The position numbers and the translations under genes are program-made. From Asterella californica (lineage: Eukaryota > Streptophyta > Marchantiopsida > Marchantiales > Aytoniaceae), in contig JAYKYS010000023.1 in NCBI GenBank assembly GCA_036924285.1, positions 1,364,001 to 1,428,000 of the forward strand: 64,000 bases of DNA, in the 5' to 3' direction. This document shows, in pieces, positions 36,438 through 47,270 of the stretch; the first letter of the stretch is position 1, and each line of letters starts with the position of its first letter. Below the pieces are notes generated by a model that did not search any database, was not told the DNA's origin, and saw nothing but the letters and a program-made list of their open reading frames with translations.

Positions 36438-37152
36438 CTAAGGGCGCCTGAGCTTTGAGATTATTATTCCTAGTGTAAGGCTAATTCCTCTGTTTGTGGC
36501 GAAGTTCGTACGTACCGATTGAAGCACCTTGACCCGCGGATCTTCTGAGATCGGCACTTCAGTCTCTGGCAAGATTAGATTGCAGACGTAAATGGCGTGA
36601 GAGAAGTTTTGTGTAGTTGCAGTTCAGCTCCTATGGAACGCTGAGTTCACTAGAGCTACAATTGTGTATTCCTGCATTCTTGTACACTGAACCTTAAACA
36701 GCTTCTTATGGTTCTTCTGATTCCAGTAGAAGATTCCTCCTCTCACTGACTCGCACAGCCAGGCAAATAGATCATCGCTATTTCTGTATCTCAATAAGTA
36801 ATTCTGAACAATCTGGCGGACTTCTCAGCAGTTACATTTTGTGCCAAGTGGAGTGGTGCCTCAGAGAAACGCCAAGGTTTTCCAGCGATCGAATTCTCTC
36901 TCCTTGAACTATGCTGGATCCTTTTCCCGTTTCACTCTTCTGGAGATCAAGAACAAGATTCGCAGATGAACACTGTGACAGAAACTCTTTCAGTGAGATG
37001 AGATATTGGGGACAATGCAGCCTAAACCCATCGGTTACTTCAGAGTTACTACCTTGAGAAGCTAACGATATGATGATGTCAAGAGAAACCAAAAGCAGTT
37101 TCCTTATTACTTTCACATCGGACTGTTTTCTCCAGATTAGTATATTCTGCAC
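36438..37152 (-). pseudogene. Unrecognised gene remnant, copy 1 of a duplicated pair
   Basis: On the minus strand, 37152-36832 is open for 106 residues. A different frame continues from about 36835 to a stop at 36438, reading RNSDDLFAWLCESVRGGIFY, then KLFKVQCTRMQEYT, one in-frame TAG, and then HAIYVCNLILPETEVPISED and a hydrophobic ISLTLGIII. The coherence across several hundred bases suggests real coding ancestry. A second, more decayed copy follows at 37441-37860. I do not recognise the family. Confidence 0.4.
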
Positions 37153-37440
37153 ACAAGATCTTTTTCTGTAGTATGTTATATTCTTATGTGAGAATTATTC
37201 TACTTAGGTAATGTGAGAATGCAAACAGAGCAATTGTTGGGCGATTAAGAACAGTTATAAATCCGCAGCAGCAGCAAGAGTGCTGCACCATACAGGTCCA
37301 TTGAACTTGCATAACTTTGTTCTTGACTCGAGACTACATTGTTTTCTGTAATACAGTACGAGCTGGGACAAGGAATCACTTCTCATACGAGACATGTATC
37401 AACTTCTCTGTCCCAAGAAGACTAATCTATATCCTTGCCT

Positions 37441-37860
37441 TCCCTTACATTCAAGCTAAAAGATAGCTTCTAATGGTTCTCATTCCAACCCAAAGTTCTT
37501 TCTTCCATTAGACACGCATGAATCACACAGCTCAGCGAATGGATCATTGCTATTTTGGTATCTCATCAAATGAAGTTTGAAGAAGCTGGTCTGCTTATCA
37601 ACTAACTACTCTTTCAAACAACACCGAGTTTCTTCAGTCCATCCATGGTTTTTCTACGATGTCAGATCTCTGTCTCGTTCTACCGTCACATGATCAAAAG
37701 CAAGGCTCGCAGATGCACAAGTATTGTGAGGGAAACACCTTCCCGGAGGTTAGAGAAATCGAGAACCATGCTATCTACACTTGTCCATGAGTTCACCTCT
37801 TACTTTGAGAAGCACCCATATTCTATGCCGAGAAACCACAAACAAGCTTGTCATTGATTT
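37441..37860 (-). pseudogene. Unrecognised gene remnant, copy 2
   Basis: The minus-strand translation LMRYQNSNDPFAELCDSCVS parallels LLRYRNSDDLFAWLCESV of copy 1. Further upstream, TMDGLKKLGVV parallels RIRSLENLGVS. At the DNA level, 37441-37605 resembles 36690-36835 (shared words such as GCTTCTTATGGTTCT/GCTTCTAATGGTTCT and GATCATYGCTATTT). Multiple stops are present. Confidence 0.4.
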
Positions 37861-38929
37861 AGAAAACCAATTTTTTTCTGAGAGGGTTGTCTCGTTGATT
37901 TAGAGTATCAATCCTCTTTCTCGAAGCACAGGTACAAACCTTCTTGGTTATTGATCCTCTTGATGCTAAACAGAATCCGGTCGATGTATTTTCTCTCACG
38001 TCAAGTGATCATAAAGGCTGGCTGCTTTACAGAACAACGAAACAGCTTTCTTCTATGTTTGACTTCCGTCTCCAAGAGAAAAGTATGGTTGTCAATTATA
38101 TGTAATGTTCTCGATAAGGAGAACATGATAAGGAGAATCTCGATAAGAGAATTATATGTATATTCTCTACTCAGTTGAGGATAAAATTAACAAAAGCAAA
38201 GACAACTGCACCATGCACATTCTTTCTTGTTGGTTCACTGCATGAGGTCTCTTTTCCTGACTTGACAGATTACAATGTTTGCTTTCATACAGTGGGAGGT
38301 TGAAAAGTCATTCCAGACTCGATTAGTCTTCTAGATCTGCATATGGAAAACAAAGAATTTCACCTGATAATTTCATGAGATTTACTTATGAATCAAGGTA
38401 CAAACACAATCACGGTGGTAAGAGAACTTTAATCAGACTGGATAGGACATGATCAAACAGGTTGATAATGACAATGAAGACCCTCAAAGCCCTCACTCAA
38501 CAAGCTGCTGCACAAGGAAGATTCACCAGGAGTCGGTTTTATAATTTAATATTCCCTTACTTCAATCACAATTACACTTTCTTGTATTTTCTTCACCAGA
38601 GTGTGGTTATATAACAGTGTGATAGTGTCTATAAAAGACAAACTTACATATCTTTCTGTGAAAGATGTGACTATAACCAGCTTTCACAACTCACTTTATT
38701 GTTTATGCTTTTATTAAACGTAATCAGTGAACCATGAAAATTACGTATCAATGGATTTGGCTTACTAATTACTCAGTAACCTCTTTGCCTATAGGACAGC
38801 CCGAACACAAACCTTGTTACTACGACACAGTCCAGGAGAACCGAGTTCATAACCATAGTCAGCTAGCGACTATGGTATCAACACTTATATGAATGCTCCA
38901 TAGAAGTGCTTCGAGCCGAGTTCGGACGA
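37861..38929. other. Intergenic, no gene
   Basis: No supported gene. A small nested repeat of TCTCGATAAG-GAGAA lies near 38105-38155. Confidence 0.4.
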
Positions 38930-40696
38930 CTAAAAGACCTTCCTGGGGACGAACGGCACAGGCGGCTGGAGTTTATTACCGCGCAAGTCCAAGAATCTTA
39001 TGTCGTCGATCAAGTTAGAGATCGAAGCTGGAACTTTGCCACTGAGCTGGTTGTCGGAGAGATCGAGCTCCCAGATTCCTTGGAGCGATGCACCGATGTC
39101 TGCAGGTAGAGGCCCAGTTAACGAGTTGCCCTTCAACCAGAGAAGAAGAGGAGCGTTCAGACTCCGGAGGAAGGTGGAAGTTATGGGGCCCGAGAGGTTA
39201 CAGAAGCTGAAATCGATGAATGAAGGACCGACTGTGAAATCAGGGTCCGGCAGGACTCCTCCCAGAGGGTTCCTCGACAGGTTCAGGTTCTGGATGTTTT
39301 TCTTGAGAAATGGAACTGGAGAGCCTGTGAATCCGTTGCCGGAGAGGTCGAGTTCGATGTAGAACGGCTCGAACATCCACGAGGGAAATGGACCTGAGAA
39401 TCGGTTGTGCGACATGTAAAGCCATCTGAGAAAATTCTCGAGCTCGGCTGGAGGATTGCCGATCCTTCTCTTGTCACTGAGCCTGTTGTAAGAAACATCG
39501 ATCGAGCTGAGCCGCAAGAGTTCCAGCGGAAATCCGCCTGAGATCATGTTGTGGTGTGCTATGATCGTACCCCCGAGGATTCCTCCCAACTCTGCAGGCA
39601 GGCTACCGGAGATTCTGTTGTAAGATACGTCGATCTTTACGTCTCCCGGGAGCTTGCCGAATCCTGGTGGGATTCTTCCATTAATCGCGTTCCTGCTCAG
39701 ATTCATGCTGACCAAGCCCTGCAAGTTACCCCAGTTCAATGACGGAGGGAGACTCCCTGAAAGCTGATTCTCTTGCAGGTTCAAATCCCGAAGCTTTCGG
39801 CACTTGCCCAGCTGTGTGGGGATTCCTCCACTCAATCTATTCCTCAGCAGAAGTAGCTCCTGAAGTGAGGTCATATCTCCAAACTCATTTGGAATTCGCC
39901 CCGAGAGTTCGTTATCGCTGATATCGAGGAGTCTTAAGCTCTTGAGCTTTCCAAAGCTTGGAGGAATTTGACCTGTGAATTTGTTCTGCTTCAGCAACAG
40001 AAGCTGCAGCTTCGACAGATCACCGATCCATGCAGGGACTGGCCCACTCAGAGAATTGTTGCTGAGATCCATCTCTTCGATATGTGTCCATGAAGAGCCG
40101 AGGCAGGAGGGTAAGGAACCAGTGAGTCGATTGCTTGCTAAGTTTACCACCTTGACTTTAACGAGCTTGCAAATCTCCGAAGGGAGTGGACCCACGATGG
40201 CATTAGTAACCAAACTGAAAGTCTCCAGCTCCACGAGATTGCCGATGGAGGCAGGAATCTTGCCAACTAAACCAACGTTGTCTAGCACCAGTTTGTTCAG
40301 ATGCTTGAGCTGTCCCCAGTTCTCAGGTATCGAGCTCCGGAAATCGAAGTTCTGCAGCAGAAGAGACTCAAGCGCAGTAAGACGTCCGAGCTGCTCGCCC
40401 ACAACGCCCTTGTAGTTGGGATTTGGATATGGTAGACTCAAGATGGATGCTCTAATATCCAGCACCAAAACTCGGCCGGTGACAGGATCGCATTCCCACA
40501 CTTCCGCCCATTCACAGCAATTTGATCCAGGCACCCACTGGAAGAAAACGTCCTCCTGGTGTACGAAAGAGTCCTTGAACGCGAGCAAACTCTGACTATC
40601 TTGCGCGTTGCATTGAGGTTTTGGAACAGCCTGCCCGACCACCCCGCTCACGGCTACGAGCAAGAGAAACAATTTGAAAGCAGCTGCGATTGTCAT
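38930..40696 (-). CDS. Secreted leucine-rich-repeat protein (receptor-like, no kinase)
   Basis: Intronless, 588 residues, ATG at 40694-40696. Residues 1-21 form a signal peptide (hydrophobic LFLLLVAVSGVVG). A plant LRR N-terminal cap follows, with QDSQSLLAFKDSF and the paired cysteines of GSNCCEWAEVWECD. About 18-20 repeats of the extracellular plant type follow, seen as LxxLxxLxLxxNxLxGxIPxxxG variants, for example LRLLDISDNELSGRIP. The protein ends in PPVPFVPRKVF without a transmembrane segment or kinase, so it should be apoplastic, in the style of PGIP or DRT100-like proteins. It could bind a cell-wall component, a peptide or a partner receptor; the ligand is unknown. A full-length LRR receptor kinase is excluded by the stop, and no kinase domain lies downstream. 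Confidence 0.9.
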   Translation of the reverse strand: MTIAAAFKLFLLLVAVSGVVGQAVPKPQCNAQDSQSLLAFKDSFVHQEDVFFQWVPGSNCCEWAEVWECDPVTGRVLVLDIRASILSLPYPNPNYKGVVGEQLGRLTALESLLLQNFDFRSSIPENWGQLKHLNKLVLDNVGLVGKIPASIGNLVELETFSLVTNAIVGPLPSEICKLVKVKVVNLASNRLTGSLPSCLGSSWTHIEEMDLSNNSLSGPVPAWIGDLSKLQLLLLKQNKFTGQIPPSFGKLKSLRLLDISDNELSGRIPNEFGDMTSLQELLLLRNRLSGGIPTQLGKCRKLRDLNLQENQLSGSLPPSLNWGNLQGLVSMNLSRNAINGRIPPGFGKLPGDVKIDVSYNRISGSLPAELGGILGGTIIAHHNMISGGFPLELLRLSSIDVSYNRLSDKRRIGNPPAELENFLRWLYMSHNRFSGPFPSWMFEPFYIELDLSGNGFTGSPVPFLKKNIQNLNLSRNPLGGVLPDPDFTVGPSFIDFSFCNLSGPITSTFLRSLNAPLLLWLKGNSLTGPLPADIGASLQGIWELDLSDNQLSGKVPASISNLIDDIRFLDLRGNKLQPPVPFVPRKVF

Positions 40697-40738
40697 CTTT
40701 CCTTCTAGCTCTCTCTTTCCATCGAATCTTATACAGTG

Positions 40739-40746
40739 TTTTTATA
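40739..40746 (-). promoter_or_regulatory. Possible TATA box of the LRR gene
   Basis: TATAAAAA on the minus strand, about 43 bp before the ATG. This would give a very short 5' UTR. Confidence 0.35.
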
Positions 40747-43700
40747 TCTTACCTGAAGTCAGAAAGTGTGACAAAGTTAGTATACACTTGGCTCGGTTGG
40801 ATGACAAATTTCAGCAATTCACCAGACTGGGTCCTGAACACTCTAGCTTGGAAATCAGACTCAACCTTCATCGATCATAAGACTACGAGAACCTTATAAT
40901 TTTGGGATTCTGTACCGCAAGGACCCAAGGACCCAAAGAACATCACCTTGAGGCCTTGTGAGGTATCGTTTATCCAAGATGTGGCCCGTGCAGAGTCGAC
41001 TGACGAACTCACAGCTTCCGTTACATTCAACTCCGGCCCATAGTTGTATCCTTCAGGTCTCTACTTATGTTACCCCTCTGCACTTGTGATTTAGCTAGCT
41101 TGGCTATGGCCAAACCGTGACGGCTGGCTTTGCCTCCCAAGCCTGATTTAGGCCTTGCTTAATACTCACGATATGTATTCATGGCTGTCAATCCATCTCC
41201 ACACTGACTTCTAATTTAGACTGCTGCAATCTTTTTGTTCAAATCAGGCGAAGTGAGTCACGAAGGTAACAAGGTAAAAACTTAAAGCTCCGGTAGCTTT
41301 GGAAGTACGGTGAAGAAAGCTGGTCTCTTGACAATCTCTAGTCGGCGCAAACTAAGACTGTCAGCCTTAAATTTATCATGCTCAAGCTGCAGCTAGTTGC
41401 TAAGGGATATTGGTGAGCTCATGATGATCAAGTGAGCACGAAAGCGCAAGCTTATCCTACTTGCGAACGGAGCTTCTTCTCAGCAACTCCTACAGGGATC
41501 TGGATTTCCCCCCTTAAAGTTTGCATTGTCAACGTTTCAGACGCGTGATCTATCGATCGAGGTTTTATTGATCAGTCCCTAAGGTACATAATAAGCTCAC
41601 GACGTGGTACCTTTCTACCCGGAAGACACTTTATATGTGTTCATATTTGTATCTGGTAAGCTCTCCAGAGATCTGGTATTATACTGGAACCCGGTCATGT
41701 CTACATGTCAAGGTGTGTGGAGTAAAATAGATTTGTTCACTGGTGTCTTACAAGATGATCAGCATCTCCTTTCGTCGAGGATAAAGCAAGCATAAGGATT
41801 TGATAGAACTGTCCTGCACGAGAAAGAAGGAAGAGAGTCATGCAAAAAACTGTAAAAACTGGTCTAAGTATATTAACCGGGTTCATATCTAAGAACCACG
41901 ATGATATCATGATCAGCCGACTGTGAGGAGATTTCCTGTTAGCTCACAGTGACGAACAAAGACATGCACGACATTTACCGCGAAGTTCACATGCCACAAG
42001 ACTTCCTTAAGCGAATTTGCTAGGAAGACGTTGTAGGAAATGCCAACAACAACCAGGATTAGCTAGCTGCTCGTGATCCACTCGGAGTTTTAATTCCTCT
42101 TTTGCCCCATGATCGTGGGAAGTTGGAACTAAACTAAGCATCTGGTTTTCACTGCCTCTCTTCCATTCGCCGTGCTACTGCACATGCGTGACCCTGAAGG
42201 AGCCTGAAAGGACAGTGACGTATAGAGTGTACTCTCAAGTACACTCTAGACAGGAAGTTGCGAACGATCGAGAAAATCACGGAAGTGGGCGTATGCTGCT
42301 GAAACAGGTGTTAGAAATCTGAAGTGTCGGATATGTCGGCATACTAGTATCCAGATTAACATTCTCCACGGCTATGGTAGAATTCGCTTTTCTGATAGCA
42401 CGCAAGGCTTTCTCGGAGTGTCTCTCAGCAGTACGGTTAAAGTAAGTCCGAAATGTGTAGATCTCCAAAGCATGCAGTCAAAACAGTTCCTCGGCTGGAA
42501 TGGAATGTGAGAATAGACATGCCATTGCTTCCATTTCCGTCATAGACAAGCTAAAAGTGCGGTCAAGCTTATCCATTTCTAGACTTGGCCTCGCGCGCAA
42601 GGGCTATTTAAAGCCGTTGACATGTACCACAGTCGACTGTTTCAGCCTTCTACAGTACAGTAATGCTACTGAAATTCGAGTGTAGCGAAAAGTAAGTCTG
42701 GTATTCGCGGAATGTTTTCGAGGTGTATGATATTAGTTTATTATTATGATTATTAGTTTGTTAATTTTTAATATATTATTAAATACAGAAAGATTATCAC
42801 ATTACTATTATTATTATTCTTTTAATATCTCCTTTAATATTTAATATCGGTAGTTAATATTATATCAGATGTAAATCCAAGTTCGTCATTCTCAATAAAT
42901 TTGAATTATAACAGGAAGGTATTAATGTGTAAGGATCGTTTCTACGATGGTGGAACAAATGACATAGTGCTTTTTGATTTGTATCTTTATTAGTCTTCCG
43001 TTTCCATTGTCAGATATGATAAATTTGTACCAGTGTTTTTCGCTTCGCAAACATTATTAAACTTGAAAACAAATGAATAATCTAGATTTATGTAAAATAT
43101 TATAGTTTTTAACTAAATTAGTAAACTAAAATAAAATTGTACCGGCACCATTAAATCAAGTATACCACTGGCATGGAAACGAGGGGCTCGGTACACCAGG
43201 AATACATCTTCGTGGCAACAAATACATGCTGCAGGACTAAACATTGACAATGTCAGGTTTCTACAGAGATTTATTTGACCACACGTCTAATATGTTTTTC
43301 GATTTTATTTCACTCTCTTAACTTTACATTACTGACAATAACAAGTTTAACAATTTTATTGTTACATAAAAAAAATATTTTGAAAAATAAAAAATAATTT
43401 AGATTAATAGTCTATTATAAAAATATTTAAACAAAATATATGAATATTTTAAATTAAATTGATACATGGCTGAGAGCTATCACGCGCTCTTCCTATTATG
43501 ATGATGCGAGCTTTTTACCTACTGAACTTGTTGTAACAAGTCAAGGATGTGACCAAATAACGCAAAGTTAAAAGCGGTGGGGTAAAGTTCGAAACAACAT
43601 ATTGAGGGTGAGGTAAAGTAAATATCGGTAAACAGATTTCTACTCAGAATCCTGGAAAGCCAACGTCGGAGAGGCTGCGAACTCCACTTCCGTCTTCTGT

Positions 43701-45115
43701 CCTTGTATGTGCCATTTGGCCTAGATGCCACACGTGTCCTTCCTTTCACGGTCCATCGTCCTACACACAAAGTGGAGATGTAACCGCTGATGCCGATCCA
43801 GAGGGTAAAACATTATTTATTTTGTGTAAGATTTTGTTTTTAGGCCTCTCTCTCTCTCTCTCTGGGGCTTTCAGCGCGCGCTCCTGCCCTTGCACAGTCC
43901 GAGACCCTGCACCACGAGGATTCGATCGCACGTCGCCCTGGTTACGGATGGGTGAGGTTGATAATTAAAGTCTTTCTGATAATTAATGCTATTATACTTC
44001 GCTTTTACAAAACTCTTATAGTTCTTGTCAAACATTTTACATGTTTTTTGTCATAAATTTTCCGGTATCACCTCTGGAGATGATATGTAGAATTTACAAT
44101 CACTGGAAACATACCCATAAATGATATCTCTCGATCACAGTTGAAACGAATTGAATCCAATGATTATCTATATTTTACAGTTCTTGACAAAGCCTCATTT
44201 TGGACTTACGCATTCTCCTTTGGATCTTGTAATTTTTGTTGCTAGACAAAATTTGAATGACCTCAATAATGTAGGTTGATTCTAATGATTTGTACTGCGT
44301 GAGTTTAGACGTTAATGATTCGCCTGGAAAATCAGAATCGCAGTAGAAAGTCAAGAGAGAATATTCCTAAATTTTCTCACAATTTTCCTCCTAATGAAAA
44401 TTACAGAATTTAGACGTAACTATTATCTGTAGTAATCCGATTTAATTAACTTTAACATTATTCAAGAGATTTCATTTACTTGTAACACTGTCTACTTCCA
44501 GTGTATACTTCCAGTGAATGTAAATTTATGTACCATCTCGAGAAATGATATATAATATTTTTGGGCTCAAGCTGTAAAGACTCAAGCGCACTAATGTTCC
44601 CGTCGCAAATAGTTTATATCGATTGGTTTTTTCTCTGAAACTAGATCTGGAATGAGAAATATTCTAAAAATTAATCAATTCTTAGAGTACCTCTTGGGTA
44701 CCATCTTAAGGTTTCTTCAAAAGAACTACTTTTTTATGATGAGATGTTTCATATTATTTGTTGATTTTTGTTGAAATAAAAATAAGAGATGTCTGTTTTC
44801 TATGTTGAATATGTGATATTATTTTTAAGTTTTACTAAAATAAACATAAATTACCTAAAATTACTTGTCCAATGACACATTACACCTAGACCATGGTTCC
44901 AGTCACAACATTTACCCCATTTTCCTAGAGTGAAAAACCTGTATGTTACCAAAACGAATAATCTCCCTCGAATTTTTAAAAAATAAAAAATCTCTAATAA
45001 ACTACTGATAACTACCATGTGCAGCTAGTCCCTCAAGTTTTCCCCAATTATCATAAGTTTTAGGTCAAATATGGACCTATCCGATGCCCCACTTTGCTAG
45101 CAAGTATTCGTAAGA
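40747..45115. other. Intergenic, no gene
   Basis: No supported gene over about 4.4 kb. AT-rich parts (42720-43460, 43960-45000) alternate with average-GC sequence. A (TC)n run lies at 43845-43862. Short open frames such as 43519-43770 (minus) have no recognisable domain. Confidence 0.4.
43845..43862. repeat. (CT)n microsatellite
   Basis: An uninterrupted CT run of about 18 bp. Confidence 0.85.
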
Positions 45116-45134
45116 TTAGGGTTTAGGGTTTAGG
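45116..45134. repeat. Interstitial telomere-like motif
   Basis: Two and a half units of the plant telomere repeat TTTAGGG (TTAGGGTTTAGGGTTTAGG), about 130 bp upstream of the Ty3 element's left end. It could be a telo-box or a repair scar. Confidence 0.7.
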
Positions 45135-45262
45135 CTCGATCGAGTATAGGGCGTGGGAGATTTCTCTCCTTTACAAAGTTGCGCCACTTGTGGGTTAGTT
45201 TCTGTGTTCATACATATGGGTCCCTGGAAAATGCTTGATAGTGTCCAAAATTTCAAACAGGG

Positions 45263-45543
45263 TGTACGTCAGTTTGGTAACTCGGCTAGGTTGACCGAGT
45301 GCGAAGTGACGGACCCCGTTAAGGCCGTTAGGGCAAGTTGGTGAGAGTGCCCACAAGGGATATACTTCACAGGTAGGGGCTTGGAGACCTCAGTTCTTCA
45401 AGTTGAGCCTTCAAGCTCCTGGGTATGGTGAGTAGTCTTGAGAGTGAGATCTGGATTCTCTGCGAGCACAGAGGGATTTGGCTCGACTGTAGTGATTGTC
45501 TAGTGTCTGTTGGCAGGTGGAGTGAGTACATACCTTGTTATCA
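45263..45543 (+). repeat. 5' LTR, missing its first ~110 bp
   Basis: From ACGTCAGTTTGGTAACTCGG at 45266 to TTATCA at 45543 it aligns with 54771-55048 over 278 bp each, with about 95% identity by eye. The first ~110 bp of the LTR (TGTAGTACTC to GACA) are absent here. Confidence 0.9.
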
Positions 45544-47270
45544 CTTGAAGAACTCGGATTGAGAGGCCTGGTTTAAGGATTTCAGGTCGCAGATTGCTGC
45601 CAGTTGTATCTCCGGAGTTGGCAGATCGTTAGTATCTTCGGTTTGCGGGTGCGCACGTGAGTGAAGTGGTTCATTTTGGTGTTGTGATCGATCACTGTGT
45701 GGATGGGTGTCGTCTGAACTTGTTCGTAGTCGATTTGATGGTCAGGTAGTGCGGAAGAGCTGCTGAAATTTCACGGAATGTGTTGACGTGACCTGTTTCG
45801 AGTTGATGTGCGCATTTGGGCGTGACAGACAAAATAGTCGACAATGTCAGGCCGATGTGGGCTCGTTGGAAGCGCGCTGGGAAGAGAGTCCTAGTGCACG
45901 AACGTTCACGAAGTTTGGTCGAGCCGTTTTTGAGTTATGTGAAGTCGAAATTTCAGGTGACGGGTTTTGTGACGAGTTTTAGGTCAGTAGAAGTGCGTCA
46001 GCGAGTGTCATGTTGGCGTGGGTCGATAATCTTTAGATCTGAGGAGTGCAGTAGGTGTGCGCCGAGAAGAAGATTCCAACGCAACCAAAATCGTTTGATT
46101 TGATGAAGGATCGACGAAGTTACAAGCCGAAGAAGGTCGCGGGTTGGTCAAAATCTGACATAAATCCCGTCTGCGAGTTCCAAATTGGCTGATTTCGACA
46201 ATTTGGTGCAATTTCGACCCTGAGTTGCTGTTTTGGGTGTTTTCTCGTCGTACTCGTCCTTCTTTATGGTGTTTGGCTCGGGTTCTACTCTTCTCCAAGC
46301 GGAGCGGAGCAGAGAGTGACGAGGTGTGGAGTGCGTGTTAGGAGGCGTTTAGAGACTTCGAGGAGCAGAGGTGCGTGAGTGCGGAGGCGTGAGAGCGGAG
46401 TGCGGAGGTAGAGTAGAGCTTGAACCTGAGTCCGCACCGTGCGTGAGAGAGGTATCCAAGTTTCAGTTGTGTGGGAAGTGTAAAACTAGTAGGTCACCCA
46501 TCTCAACACTATTTTTGGACTTGGACGCTTAACTCTGTAGTCTTAGCTTTGGCTGTACCACTAGACCAATAGCTCTTGGTGTCTTACAAGGATGCGTGCA
46601 AGTACTTAGGGACTGGTTTAAGGTAGTAGGAGACCTGCTCGCACGTTCCTAGAGGAGTGGTAGGGCGACCCCAGAGTACTAGGGGGGAGCTGCTGTTGTG
46701 TTAGTGTTTGCCTGTACCGTAAAGACGCGTATGGAGGCAGTTGGTGGCAGTTGTCTTCGATGAGCTAGTAGAGCTATCACGTTGATATTTTTGGTGTGGA
46801 CATCTAGTTAATGACCTTAGGTGCAGGTTATGACAGTCGATGATCATATATTGTGCATGTGGTCACCGAAGAAGACGCGTCAGTCCGGGTGGTGCTGGGT
46901 TTCCCGTTATGTGAATGTTTGAGTGTGGAGAGTTATCGTTTGGACTTCTTGTGGTTGGAACCCCTCCATATTCTGATTCTTGTTTGTGCGTCGCGTTTGC
47001 TTGTGTTGGCGCTTGATTTCTAGAGTGAGTTCACTCTAGTGTGCTGTCGGTAGTGAGGCTGGAGTGATGACCAGTCAGACTACCTTTGTTTCTCTCACGG
47101 TGCAGTTGGAGTGACGACCAACAAACCGTGAGAGGCTGCTTGTGGTGATGGCAAGTACAGGTTGCCCTTACCTTGACCGTCCTAGTAGGAGATATGTGAG
47201 CTCAGTAGGAGCGGGGATAGGCAAGTTGTAGTTACGGTGGTGACGGAGATTTCGGCATTCTGGTTAGAGA
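45544..47270 (+). other. Untranslated leader of the retrotransposon
   Basis: 1.7 kb without a supported open frame. No standard tRNA-Met primer-binding site follows the LTR; the sequence after TTATCA starts CTTGAAGAACTCGG. It contains a reverse-oriented 5S-like segment (46488-46580) and a hairpin with CTCTCACGGT/ACCGTGAGAG arms near 47090-47135. Confidence 0.5.
46488..46580 (-). other. 5S-rRNA-like internal control region with tRNA-like A box
   Basis: On the minus strand, AGTTAAGCGT (46534-46525) matches the 5S A box and GATGGGTGACCT (46502-46491) matches the 5S C box. The 22 bases between them equal the spacing in plant 5S rRNA, while the sequence between is not conserved. Upstream, TGGTCTAGTGGTA (46568-46556) looks like a tRNA A box. 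It is not an intact 5S gene, because its 5' and 3' thirds do not match. It may be a 5S-derived SINE remnant or a pol III promoter captured by the element. Confidence 0.6.

Noticed and set aside
38930..40696. LRR gene as a receptor kinase
   Set aside because: It stops after the repeats with no transmembrane segment, and no kinase-coding sequence lies downstream.
45116..45134. A chromosome end
   Set aside because: Only two and a half telomere units, with unique sequence on both sides.
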